The notes beneath the pieces were generated by a model. The model saw only the letters and a list, made by a program, of their open reading frames with translations. It had not been told where the DNA came from and did no database searches. The position numbers were made by a program, and so were the translations under genes. From the NCBI GenBank assembly GCA_945869955.1, contig CAMBQP010000019.1:1-43530 (forward strand): DNA of 43,530 nt, given 5' to 3'. This DNA is from Schlesneria paludicola DSM 18645 (GTDB lineage: Bacteria > Planctomycetota > Planctomycetia > Planctomycetales > Planctomycetaceae). Within the stretch, counting starts at the first letter, position 1; the number at the start of each line of letters is the position of its first letter. Below, piece by piece: positions 18,296 to 26,349 of the stretch.

Positions 18296-19222
18296 ATGAT
18301 TGAAACCCGCCAGCTCACCAAACGTTATGGCCATCTGATCGCGGTCAACGAGATTAATCTCTCGTTGAAGGAAGGCGATGTGTTTGGGTTTATCGGTCCC
18401 AACGGATCGGGAAAAACGACCACCATGCGGATGATTGCCACATTGCTGACGCCCGATTACGGCGAGGCGTACATCTGTGGCAAGTCGATCTACAATGACC
18501 CGCGCGAGATTCGGCGACTGGTCGGGTACATGCCAGACTTTTTCGGCGTCTACGATGACATGACTGTCATCGAGTACCTCGAATTTTTCGCCTCGGCCTA
18601 CCGCATCAATGGTCCTTCGCGACGAAAAATCTGTGAAGAAAAACTCGAACTGGTCGACATGGCATTCAAACGCGATGCCATGGTCAATCAGCTCTCACGC
18701 GGTCAAACCCAACGGATCGGGTTGGCGCGAACCTTGTTGCATGAACCTCAGGTGTTGCTGCTGGATGAACCAGCCAGCGGCTTGGACCCCCGTGCCCGAA
18801 TTGAAATTCGTAACCTGCTGAAAAAACTGGGTGAACTGAAAAAAACGGTGATTGTATCGAGCCACATCCTGCCGGAATTGGCCGACGTTTGTACGCGTGT
18901 GGGGATGATCGAAAAAGGAAATCTGATCATTGATGGCTATGTCGACGAAGTGATGCGGAAGGCGCGTCAGCAGATCATGCTGCAGATTCGCGTGAAAGAG
19001 AACCTGGAAAAAGCGGCCGCCTTACTGCAAAAGCATGAACTCGTTTCGCATGTCGACATTGTCAAAGGGACCATCGACGCCACGCTGAAGGCAGATACCT
19101 TCGACTATAGTTCTCTGCCGACACTCTTAATCACGGAGGGCTTTCAGCTCACATTATTTCGTGAAGAGGAAGTCAATCTCGAAACCGCCTTTATGTCGCT
19201 CACCAAAGGACTGGTCCAGTAG
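18296..19222 (+). CDS. ABC transporter ATP-binding protein
   Basis: A 308-residue ATPase with Walker A GPNGSGKT (34-41), signature LSRGQ (133-137), Walker B VLLLDEPASGLD (153-164) and switch histidine SSH (190). The C-terminal 100 residues form the regulatory extension common in CcmA/NatA-type exporters. Such proteins pair with a separate membrane permease, usually encoded next door. Here the following gene is a GH15-like enzyme, so no permease is adjacent on this side, and the only membrane protein nearby is the large one upstream. The ATG at 18296 has no strong ribosome site. Confidence 0.93.
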   Translation: MIETRQLTKRYGHLIAVNEINLSLKEGDVFGFIGPNGSGKTTTMRMIATLLTPDYGEAYICGKSIYNDPREIRRLVGYMPDFFGVYDDMTVIEYLEFFASAYRINGPSRRKICEEKLELVDMAFKRDAMVNQLSRGQTQRIGLARTLLHEPQVLLLDEPASGLDPRARIEIRNLLKKLGELKKTVIVSSHILPELADVCTRVGMIEKGNLIIDGYVDEVMRKARQQIMLQIRVKENLEKAAALLQKHELVSHVDIVKGTIDATLKADTFDYSSLPTLLITEGFQLTLFREEEVNLETAFMSLTKGLVQ

Positions 19223-19243
19223 GCAAGCATCTGACAAGCTCAC

Positions 19244-19264
19244 GACGGTCCTTGGCGGGCCGTC
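19244..19264 (+). other. Hairpin between the ABC ATPase and GH15-like genes
   Basis: GACGGTCC (19244-19251) pairs with GGGCCGTC (19257-19264), eight pairs with one T-G wobble and a five-base loop. It lies 21 bases after the ATPase stop and just before the ribosome site of the next gene. No T-run. Confidence 0.4.
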
Positions 19265-19286
19265 TGGGGAACTCAAGGAAGAGACC

Positions 19287-20555
19287 ATGGCTCGGACACC
19301 AAGCCCACCCTCGTTACGCAGTGATTGTTCGCACGAAGATGTTGTTCGGTTGAGTCAGTTTCTCGAAGATCAGGGGACGTTTCGATTCCCGACCCTTCCC
19401 AACGGGCTCTTCTCGGCTGCCGCAGGCGAGGGGGGAGATTTTGAGCTGACTGGCTATCGCAATGTCTGGGTTCGCGACAATGTGCATATTGCCAATGCAC
19501 ACCGGGAATGGGGCGAGACGGACAAAGCGGTCAGGGCAACGCGGTCATTAATGGCCTATTTTGTCAAACACCAGCACCGGTTTACCGAGATCATGACAGG
19601 ACAGGTCGATCCTGCGGACGTGATGAATCGTCCTCATATTCGTTTCGATGGCCACCACCTGAACGAACTCGACGAGAAATGGTCGCACGCCCAGAACGAT
19701 GCATTGGGAGGCTTTCTGTGGCTTGCCAGCAGAATGGAACACGAATGTGCCTGGAACGAGGCGGAACGGAAGCTGCTCGAACACGTGGCCAAGTTCTTAA
19801 TCGCTATCAAGTATTGGGATGATGAAGACAGCGGCCACTGGGAAGAGGTTCGCAAGATTGCGGCGTCGAGTATCGGTGTTGCAACAGCGGGGCTGCAATC
19901 CTGGCAACAGGTTTCGAGCCAACCCATTCCGACTGACGGTCAAAAAGGACTGGCGACCATTCTTCCCTGGGAATGCAATCAGTCAGACCCGCAAAAACAT
20001 CGTCGGTACGATGCCGCACTTTTATTCCTGATTTATCCCTATCAAATCGTCTCGGGCGAGATGGCTGACCAGATCGTCTCGGACGTGACAACCCAGCTGC
20101 TGGGTGATCACGGGATTCGACGTTATCAAGGGGATTCGTACTGGTGTGCCAACTATAAAGAAAAACTGGCGGCAGATGTCCGAACGGCGGATTTCAGTGA
20201 CAATCTCGCCGACCGCGACCGACTGCTGGAACCGGGCCTCGAAGCCCAATGGTGCCTGTTTGATCCGATTGTCTCGATCCATTACGGATTGAGGTCAGCA
20301 CGAACGGCCGACCCGGTCGACCGACATCGGCAGATTGAGCATCTCAACCGTGCACTCGCTCAACTCACCCCACCCGACTCGCGATTTGGCCCTTATCGTT
20401 GTCCTGAGTCGTATTACTCGGAACGAGGCCGTTATGTTCCCAACGACATTTGTCCCTTGCTCTGGACGCAGGCCAATTTGAAGTTGGCACTGCGACAACT
20501 GAGGAAAAACCTGAGTCCGTCCGAGGGGAATTCTTTACAGCTGGAGTCGATTTGA
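19287..20555 (+). CDS. Glycoside hydrolase family 15 / phosphorylase-kinase-like protein
   Basis: A 422-residue protein with an (alpha/alpha)6-barrel signature. YRNVWVRDNVHIANA (57-71) is the motif shared by glucoamylases and phosphorylase kinase alpha/beta subunits, and downstream segments with Asp/Tyr (GIRRYQGDSYWCANYKEK) resemble the same group. The catalytic glutamates of true glucoamylases are not evident, so it may be a regulatory or glucan-binding relative. No signal peptide is visible, which suggests cytoplasmic glycogen or maltodextrin handling. ATG 19287 is chosen because AAGGAA at 19275-19280 is well spaced. The stop TGA overlaps the next ATG (TGATG), so the two are probably co-translated. 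Confidence 0.65.
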   Translation: MARTPSPPSLRSDCSHEDVVRLSQFLEDQGTFRFPTLPNGLFSAAAGEGGDFELTGYRNVWVRDNVHIANAHREWGETDKAVRATRSLMAYFVKHQHRFTEIMTGQVDPADVMNRPHIRFDGHHLNELDEKWSHAQNDALGGFLWLASRMEHECAWNEAERKLLEHVAKFLIAIKYWDDEDSGHWEEVRKIAASSIGVATAGLQSWQQVSSQPIPTDGQKGLATILPWECNQSDPQKHRRYDAALLFLIYPYQIVSGEMADQIVSDVTTQLLGDHGIRRYQGDSYWCANYKEKLAADVRTADFSDNLADRDRLLEPGLEAQWCLFDPIVSIHYGLRSARTADPVDRHRQIEHLNRALAQLTPPDSRFGPYRCPESYYSERGRYVPNDICPLLWTQANLKLALRQLRKNLSPSEGNSLQLESI

Positions 20556-20974
20556 TGCCCGCGATTTATGAGTGGATGCACGTTGTGGGTGAACCGGATT
20601 TGGATGAATTGGGGCATGCCAATAACATCTCGTATCTGAAGTGGATGCAGTCTGCATCGCTGGCCCATTCCGCAGCGCAAGGTTGGCCGCTTGCCGCCCA
20701 TCGCGAATTGGGTCAGGGGTGGGTGGTTCGCTCGCATCAGATTGACTACCTGACCTCGGCGCGATTAGGAGACGAAATCGTGGTCCGCACCTGGGTCGCC
20801 AACTTAAAAAAGGTGACCTCACTCCGCCGCTACCACATCATCCGGGCCCGTGATCAGGTTACCTTGGCGAGGTCATCGAGTGACTGGGCGTATGTCGAGT
20901 ATGCGTCGGCGATACCCAAACGAATTCCTCTTGAAGTCGCGAGGGCTTTTGAGATTGTGCCGGATACCGATTGA
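20555..20974 (+). CDS. Hotdog-fold acyl-CoA thioesterase (4HBT-like)
   Basis: A 139-residue single-domain hotdog protein. LDELGHANNISYLKWM (16-31) matches the conserved catalytic loop of 4-hydroxybenzoyl-CoA thioesterase-like enzymes, with Asp17, Gly20, His21 and Asn23-24, followed by the DYLTSARLGDEIVVRTWV strand pair. The likely reaction is hydrolysis of an acyl-CoA or acyl-ACP thioester; the substrate cannot be told. GGAG at 20543-20546 sits in the end of the preceding gene, eight bases upstream. A phosphopantetheinyl transferase follows 205 bases later, which could link it to an acyl carrier pathway, but this is inference. Confidence 0.8.
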   Translation: MPAIYEWMHVVGEPDLDELGHANNISYLKWMQSASLAHSAAQGWPLAAHRELGQGWVVRSHQIDYLTSARLGDEIVVRTWVANLKKVTSLRRYHIIRARDQVTLARSSSDWAYVEYASAIPKRIPLEVARAFEIVPDTD

Positions 20975-21179
20975 ATCGACAGGAACCGCAGGTCCCGCTG
21001 TGGGGTGAACGGGTTCGCGAGCCGGTTCTGGGTCGGGTGGCGCGGGGCGTGGGATATCAGGCAATGAATCTGATAATGAAATCAAGCTCCTCCGTATTCA
21101 ATGCATTCAATTTCAATTCATTCCATGCAGCGGGTTCGGCGAGTCAAATGGGATCTCATCCAACTAAGGGGAGGCCGTA

Positions 21180-21980
21180 GTGAATTCACTCTGGCCGCTA
21201 GCGCCGGATTTGCCGGCGGAACTGGTCCCTGGAACGGTTCAAGTTATACGGCTGAATCTCGATTTACCACGTGAACGCTGGGTCCCGCTGGGGGAAGTTT
21301 TGACCGCAGCAGAACAGGCTCGTGCGGCACGATTTCGATTTGATGCACCCCGTCGTCAATTCATCATCTGTCGCGCAGCGCTGCGTCAACTGCTGGGATC
21401 CCATTTGCATCTCCCACCGCAGGAGATCGAGTTCGAGTATGGGCCACAAGGGAAGCCCGAGATCGGATCCATTCACCGGATCGAGACAAAAATGGGTCTC
21501 CCCATTCAATCCATTTCCTCAAGCATGGAATCCAAACTCGAGTTTAATGTTTCGCACTCGGGTGAGATTGGTCTGATTGCCCTGACGCGGGGTTCGGCAA
21601 TCGGCATTGACGTTGAAGAATACAATTCTTCGGTCGAGATCCTGAGATTGGCAGAGCGTTATTTCTCGCCAGCAGAAGCCAAAACGCTGTTCAAACTTCC
21701 GGCGCACCAGCAACAGGCGGGGTTTTATCGGGGCTGGACCTGCAAAGAAGCCTATATCAAGGCGAAGGGGAGCGGCTTGTCATTGCCGCTCAGCAGTTTC
21801 TCTGTAGAAATCGATCCCGATCGCCCTGCCGCACTGATTCATGTCGACGACTTACCCGACGAACCAGCCCGCTGGACGATCCGGACGCTCGAAGTCGATC
21901 CTCACTACGGGGCCGCCATCATGGTCGAAAGACCTGACTGCCAGTTCGTCTGCCGGGAATGGCCGGGGAACGAACCCTGA
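21180..21980 (+). CDS. 4'-phosphopantetheinyl transferase, Sfp type
   Basis: A 266-residue enzyme that transfers phosphopantetheine from CoA to a carrier protein serine. The three landmarks are EFNVSHS (121-127), GIDVEE (142-147; Mg-binding acids) and WTCKEAYIKAKGSGL (186-200; Lys/Glu in the active site). The two-fold Sfp length fits rather than the short AcpS type. GTG 21180 is chosen because AGGGGAGG lies five bases upstream. Sfp-type enzymes often serve polyketide or nonribosomal peptide synthases; none is visible here. The gene is convergent with the TlpA-like gene. Confidence 0.93.
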   Translation: MNSLWPLAPDLPAELVPGTVQVIRLNLDLPRERWVPLGEVLTAAEQARAARFRFDAPRRQFIICRAALRQLLGSHLHLPPQEIEFEYGPQGKPEIGSIHRIETKMGLPIQSISSSMESKLEFNVSHSGEIGLIALTRGSAIGIDVEEYNSSVEILRLAERYFSPAEAKTLFKLPAHQQQAGFYRGWTCKEAYIKAKGSGLSLPLSSFSVEIDPDRPAALIHVDDLPDEPARWTIRTLEVDPHYGAAIMVERPDCQFVCREWPGNEP

Positions 21981-22060
21981 TTCAGCGAGTCCCCAACAAC
22001 CCGCTCAGTGTTAGCTCAATCACCCCACAAGCAGCCACTGGCCACTGAAAACCGCCTCTC

Positions 22061-23254
22061 CTACTCTCCCAACAGCTTTTCCAGCTGTTTCGTCAATTCC
22101 GGCCCGCGAGCATTCAGCGAAACGACGTTTCCCTTTTTATCAACCAGGATTGCGGCAGGAATGGCGTTAATCCCGAAGTACTCGGCCATCGGATGATTCC
22201 AGCCCTTATCCTTTTGCACCTCTTCGTCGTACAACTGGCTCCAGGGAATTTCTTCATTCTCAATAAACTTGTCGAGCGGCTCACGCGAACGATCGAGGCT
22301 GATCCCGACAACTTCGAATCCTTTGTCGTGAAATTTTTCGTAGTTCGCTTTGACGTTGGGGAGTTCGGCAATACAAGGGCCGCACCACGTCGCCCAGAAG
22401 TCAACCAGGACCACCTTTCCACGATAGGCGGACCAGTCCAACGCTTCTCCATTCAACTGCTTCCCTTCGATGGCCATGAATTGTCCGGGGAGTCGAACGC
22501 GACGGCCCTGTCCCGCGAAGCGTTTGGCGGCCTCTTGGACCTTGGGGTCTTCGGCTTCGCTGGCCAGCTTCGCCAGTTGGTCGTACAAAACTCCGGCTTC
22601 TTCTGCATGACCTTTGCTGGCCAGTTTCGTTCCCAGCTGGGTTGCCATCCCGATTGTTTCTCGGGCAAATTTTGAGTCCACGACCGACTTGAGGATTTCT
22701 TCTGCAAACCGCTTTCGATCGGCATCGGACAACGCACCGAGATGATTAATCCGAATCGGGGTCCAGAACTGATTCGCGACCTTCACGACCTCAGGTCGTT
22801 CATCGGTTTTCAGCTGGTTGACGGCGACCATCGCTTCGGTCGCTGTGTCACCGATCCCATTGGACGCAAGCAACGTTAAAGCCCCCAGTTTCAATTGGGC
22901 TGCTTTCGCCGCCGTTTTGGGATCGATTTCCTGTTTTAAAATTTTATCGCCAGCACTGATGAACGAACGTTGAGTCCGCACCGCGTGATCCAGTGCCTCA
23001 CGTTGATTCCCGAACTTGGGTTTGCGAGTTCGCAAGCCTTCGACAAATTCCATGATCTCTTCGGGAGTCCCATCCGGAACGGCATAATCCGGGTCAGTCT
23101 CTTCTGCGGTGGGGCGGCTTTCCGGGGTTTCTTGAGCTCTGCTCACAGACGATTGCAGGAAGGGGATGGATACCACAGGTGCCAGGAGGGCCGCGGAAAC
23201 CAGACCCGCGAGGAAGCGGTGGGAAGATCGAGGTGCCGAAGAGTGATCAGTCAT
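22061..23254 (-). CDS. Exported thioredoxin-like protein (TlpA/ResA type)
   Basis: A 397-residue protein. The N-terminus has a hydrophobic signal segment (FLAGLVSAALLAPVVSIPFLQ). A roughly 200-residue helical region, rich in Ala, Glu and Lys, follows. From about residue 255 the C-terminal domain is thioredoxin-like with VDFWATWCGPCIAELP and a WCGPC redox site near residue 290, plus GISLDRSREPL and the cis-proline-like IPAAILVD. It likely reduces or oxidises disulfides outside the cytoplasm. I start at ATG 23254; a GTG at 23266 would add four residues. The ECF sigma factor gene lies upstream on the same strand with a 164-base gap. Confidence 0.88.
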   Translation of the reverse strand: MTDHSSAPRSSHRFLAGLVSAALLAPVVSIPFLQSSVSRAQETPESRPTAEETDPDYAVPDGTPEEIMEFVEGLRTRKPKFGNQREALDHAVRTQRSFISAGDKILKQEIDPKTAAKAAQLKLGALTLLASNGIGDTATEAMVAVNQLKTDERPEVVKVANQFWTPIRINHLGALSDADRKRFAEEILKSVVDSKFARETIGMATQLGTKLASKGHAEEAGVLYDQLAKLASEAEDPKVQEAAKRFAGQGRRVRLPGQFMAIEGKQLNGEALDWSAYRGKVVLVDFWATWCGPCIAELPNVKANYEKFHDKGFEVVGISLDRSREPLDKFIENEEIPWSQLYDEEVQKDKGWNHPMAEYFGINAIPAAILVDKKGNVVSLNARGPELTKQLEKLLGE

Positions 23255-23418
23255 TGCGGAATCCACGAAACAACGAGTCAGTCGATCAGCCCAGACGGAC
23301 GTTCCGAGTGGGACTCTTTGCAGAATAACCCGAATCGATTCAATCTCAAAGTCTGCGGAAAGTTGACTATGAAAAAATCAGACGAAACTCAGTCCTGATT
23401 GGTTGCCCTTGGCAAGAC

Positions 23419-24051
23419 TCAATCGAGTCTCCATTCGTGCAAATCAGGGTCTTGCATTTTGGCGGCCGCTGCGGCCCCCTTCAGCTTACGAATGACAAAA
23501 TCTTTATGGTTCGCAACCGCTTGTTCAGAAAGTCGCAATTTGAGGGCGACCTCACGATTCGAGTACCCCAGGACGAACAGCAATTCCACGCATTCGAGCC
23601 GCTCAAACTCACCCCGGCTGAGCCACGACTGGATCAGTCCGCGCAGGCATTGACTCAGGACTTGCTGCTGGGCCACTCGCTGCTCACCGCTACGAGCCAG
23701 ACTCGAAGCCTTGCGAGCCGGGCCAGCCGGTTCAATTCCTGCAGCGGATTCCCCATTGGGAATCAACGAAAGGAGCGGTCGTCGGCCCGCTCGGCGCAGC
23801 GCATCGGTCAGTTTATGAGCGGTGATGGCGAACAAAAATGTTTCCAGCGGAGTCGTCTCGTCATAGTTGGGTAACGAGACCAGAAACCCGAGAAAAGCCT
23901 CTTGGACCAAGTCTTCCGCAGCGACGGGGTCCTGCAGGCGACTCGTGGCAAACGCCAGTAAACGGCCTTGGTACAGCGCAATCAGCTGCTCCCAGGCACT
24001 TTCGTTTCCTTGTCGCACACCGAGTAAAAGGATTGCTTCATCCGTCGCCAT
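23419..24051 (-). CDS. ECF-family RNA polymerase sigma factor
   Basis: A 210-residue sigma factor with region 2 (AEDLVQEAFLGFLVSLPNY; core binding and -10 recognition) and region 4 (GYSNREVALKLRLSEQAVANHKDFVIRKLK; helix-turn-helix for -35). The linker between them is longer than average and Ser/Gly/Arg-rich. The region-4 text reads as a normal helix-turn-helix. I start at ATG 24051; GTG 24057 is also possible. No anti-sigma gene is adjacent; the next gene on the strand is the exported thioredoxin, which may be in its regulon. Such sigma factors are very numerous in Planctomycetota. Confidence 0.9.
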   Translation of the reverse strand: MATDEAILLLGVRQGNESAWEQLIALYQGRLLAFATSRLQDPVAAEDLVQEAFLGFLVSLPNYDETTPLETFLFAITAHKLTDALRRAGRRPLLSLIPNGESAAGIEPAGPARKASSLARSGEQRVAQQQVLSQCLRGLIQSWLSRGEFERLECVELLFVLGYSNREVALKLRLSEQAVANHKDFVIRKLKGAAAAAKMQDPDLHEWRLD

Positions 24052-24106
24052 GAGCACCGCTTCCCTGTTTGAAACCGTGCAGGCAGGGTAACACGATTCT
24101 CTTCAC

Positions 24107-24134
24107 CTGACTACGACCGCCTGACTACGACCGC
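24107..24134 (+). repeat. Two perfect copies of CTGACTACGACCGC
   Basis: A 14-base unit at 24107-24120 is repeated directly at 24121-24134 in the 195-base gap between two minus-strand genes. It could be a binding site pair or a chance duplication. Confidence 0.8.
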
Positions 24135-24246
24135 AGTAAATCCAACGTGATCAAAGCCAGAGATTCCGATCATTCCCGCAAAGTGACCCAGCGGTTTCGA
24201 ACAACGACAGTGTCCCCATCATGTTCCCTGGGAACTCTGAGGTGTT

Positions 24247-25590
24247 TTATCGAGGACTCGTTCTCACACAGTAAAGGGCGTCGGCACCACGAAAGTAGAG
24301 TGCTCCGTCGCCGACGGCTGGCGTGGACCAGAAGACATCGTCGAGTTTTCCTCCACCAATCACTTCGAATTCCGGTCCCACTTTGACCAGTGCGGCATTT
24401 CCCGCTTCGTCGAGAATCAGCAGCTTATCACCGATGACAATCGGCGATGCCGCGACCATCGTGAGGGCGGGAACGCGGCTTTGATAAAGACGCTTTCCGC
24501 TCTGCGCTTCGTAGCATTTCAGGATATTTTTGTCGACGACATAGAGGTAGTCGCCCGACGAAACCGGGGAAGGCATTCCAGGGCCCCCTTTGCTTTCTTG
24601 CCAGGTACAGGTGTCGAACGTGTCGTTTTTCTTTTTCGGCGAAATATCACCGGTGGCACCCGCGCGCATGGCGAACAAGGGGCCGGTCGAGAACGGGTCC
24701 GAGCCACCAAAGTAAATTTGCCGACGGTCCGCAGCGATCGAACAGGCAGTTGGGGATTTCACGTTGCTCAATCGCCAGAGCTCGCGACCACTGTCAGGAT
24801 CATGGCTGCAGATCAAATCGTTTCCCGACGAGAGGAGTTCCAGACGGAGCTCATTATTCCAGAGGATCGGTGAGCTCCACGAGCTGTCGTTCTTGGCTCG
24901 ATCAACTCGCCAAATCGGATTCCCCGATCGGGTGTCAAACGCAGCCAGAATCCCGCTGCCATTCGTGAAGTGCTGGACGAAAACTTTGTCCTGATGAATC
25001 GCCAGAGAACTCCCCGTCCCAAATCCATTATTTGTGGAAAAGGCTCCGAGCTCCTGACGCCACAGGAGTTGGCCCTTGTCGTTCAGGGCCGCGACCGTCC
25101 CGGTGGCACCGAAGAAGGCATAAATTCCGTCCGCGTTGGCGACCGGCGATTCGGTCGCATAGGTGTTGGACGGATGAATCGGATACTTAGGCTTTCCCTC
25201 GGTCAGCGTTTCGGCCCACAATCGCTCGCCAGTGAGGGCATGATAGCAATGAACCTGCCACTGAATGGTGGTATTGGGGGCTTTGGTTAACCCGCCGAGC
25301 CCCATGCTCTGCGGCGTTTTTACTCCACTCGAAAAATCTTTCGGTTTGAGATTCTTATCCGAGACCGCTGTGGTGAGATACAGGCGTTCACCAATCAAAA
25401 TCGGTTGCGACCAGCCGGCTCCAGGGACAGGGACCTTCCATGCCACATTTTCGGTGGTCGACCACTTGCTGGGAATCGAGGTCTCGGCCGCGACCCCCGA
25501 CCCATTTTCACCGCGAAACTGAGGAAAATCGGCCGCAAACCCCGCGAGTGGAATGAGGATCCCGGCAACAATCCAAATTAATCGCAACAT
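24247..25590 (-). CDS. Exported PQQ-like beta-propeller protein
   Basis: A 447-residue protein with a signal peptide (MLRLIWIVAGILIPLAGFAA), then FPQFRGENGSGVAAE, typical of PQQ-repeat outer-surface proteins of Planctomycetota. Repeated blades follow with motifs of the type GERLYLTTAVSD, ALTGERLWAE and CYEAQSGKRLYQS. These beta-propellers resemble the BamB fold and the alcohol-dehydrogenase propeller, but PQQ-binding residues are not obvious. ATG 25590 is chosen because AGGAG lies about seven bases upstream; the frame extends to 25650. Its role is unknown; a periplasmic scaffold or enzyme is possible. Confidence 0.85.
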   Translation of the reverse strand: MLRLIWIVAGILIPLAGFAADFPQFRGENGSGVAAETSIPSKWSTTENVAWKVPVPGAGWSQPILIGERLYLTTAVSDKNLKPKDFSSGVKTPQSMGLGGLTKAPNTTIQWQVHCYHALTGERLWAETLTEGKPKYPIHPSNTYATESPVANADGIYAFFGATGTVAALNDKGQLLWRQELGAFSTNNGFGTGSSLAIHQDKVFVQHFTNGSGILAAFDTRSGNPIWRVDRAKNDSSWSSPILWNNELRLELLSSGNDLICSHDPDSGRELWRLSNVKSPTACSIAADRRQIYFGGSDPFSTGPLFAMRAGATGDISPKKKNDTFDTCTWQESKGGPGMPSPVSSGDYLYVVDKNILKCYEAQSGKRLYQSRVPALTMVAASPIVIGDKLLILDEAGNAALVKVGPEFEVIGGGKLDDVFWSTPAVGDGALYFRGADALYCVRTSPR

Positions 25591-25810
25591 AAAATTCTCC
25601 TGGGACCTGGCCCACCTGACAAACGATTTTCCGGCGCGGTGCCTTCTCAATTTTAATCAACAGTTCAGTCTGTGTTTATAGGAGAGTCAGCGAAATTGGC
25701 CATCATTCGGGCCTGATCATTCTCATCACACTCGCAAAAATCATGAGTGGCCACTGTCCGGGAGCCCCACCATTTTTCATCATCCCCCGTAATTCCGCCA
25801 AAAAAACTGA

Positions 25811-25853
25811 TTGACATGTCGAAACATTCCGATATATTTGACATACAGGGGAG
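25811..25853 (+). promoter_or_regulatory. Promoter and probable ArsR operator
   Basis: TTGACA (25811-25816) and TATATT (25833-25838) are a good -35/-10 pair with a 16-base spacer. An imperfect inverted repeat, ATGTC(G)AAA at 25816-25824 and TTTGACAT at 25837-25844, overlaps both boxes, separated by 12 bases. GGGGAG at 25848-25853 is the ribosome site for the ATG at 25860. An operator across the promoter is the usual arrangement for autoregulated ArsR-family repressors. Confidence 0.65.
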
Positions 25854-25859
25854 CTGACC

Positions 25860-26186
25860 ATGAACACCGCAATCGACGACATCACCGAAACACCGCCGCT
25901 CACTTCGCTTGAGGCGTTGGGCCAGGCGGCGGAGTGCCTGAAGATCTTGGCGCATCCGCATCGTCTGCGGATGATCCAGATGCTGCTGCGGGATCGATAC
26001 ACGGTGGGCGAACTGGCCCAAGCGTGCGAAATTCCCAGTCACATGGCCTCGGAACATCTCCGATTGATGCAGCGGTGTGGTTTTCTGACCAACCAGAAAG
26101 AGGGACGAAATGCCTATTATCAAGTGGTTGAAACCCATCTGACTCATTTCATGGCCTGTATCGAAGCCCGTTTTGGACAGGCATGA
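25860..26186 (+). CDS. ArsR-family transcriptional repressor
   Basis: A 108-residue winged helix protein. LGQAAECLKILAHPHRLRMIQMLL opens the fold, then VGELAQACEIPSHMASEHLRLMQRCGFL is the recognition helix-turn-helix, and GRNAYYQVVE is the wing. It has four cysteines (26, 56, 73, 100). C100 near the end corresponds roughly to the second sensor cysteine of BigR/SqrR sulfide sensors, but the first, on the helix after the HPxR motif, is missing here. C56 or C73 might partner it. Metal sensing by an ArsR-type CxC motif is not supported, as no CxC is present. The genes downstream make reactive sulfur the likely signal. Confidence 0.85.
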   Translation: MNTAIDDITETPPLTSLEALGQAAECLKILAHPHRLRMIQMLLRDRYTVGELAQACEIPSHMASEHLRLMQRCGFLTNQKEGRNAYYQVVETHLTHFMACIEARFGQA

Positions 26187-26205
26187 GAGTTGCTGACTTA
26201 AACTT

Positions 26206-26250
26206 GCTACCGAGAAACTCGCTACCGAGAAATTCACTACCGAGTTTTTC
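26206..26250 (+). repeat. Three 15-bp direct repeats (GCTACCGAGAAACTC)
   Basis: Units at 26206-26220, 26221-26235 and 26236-26250; the first two differ in one base and the third in more. They lie 20 bases after the ArsR gene stop and before the rhodanese gene. Small stems (CTCG/CGAG) can form between units. Confidence 0.8.
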
Positions 26251-26349
26251 GCCAGCCCGGTTTCTTGTTAACTCGTTAAAAAAACAGGCGTCACGGAAAT
26301 AGCCTGATCTGAATTCTCCATAACCCCATTCACAACCTCATTTACGAAA

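Noticed and set aside
20971-21180. A 69-residue frame between thioesterase and phosphopantetheinyl transferase
   Set aside because: TTG start overlapping the previous stop, no ribosome site, no family resemblance; treated as leader DNA.
26206-26250. Possible CRISPR remnant
   Set aside because: Directly adjoining 15-base units without spacers.
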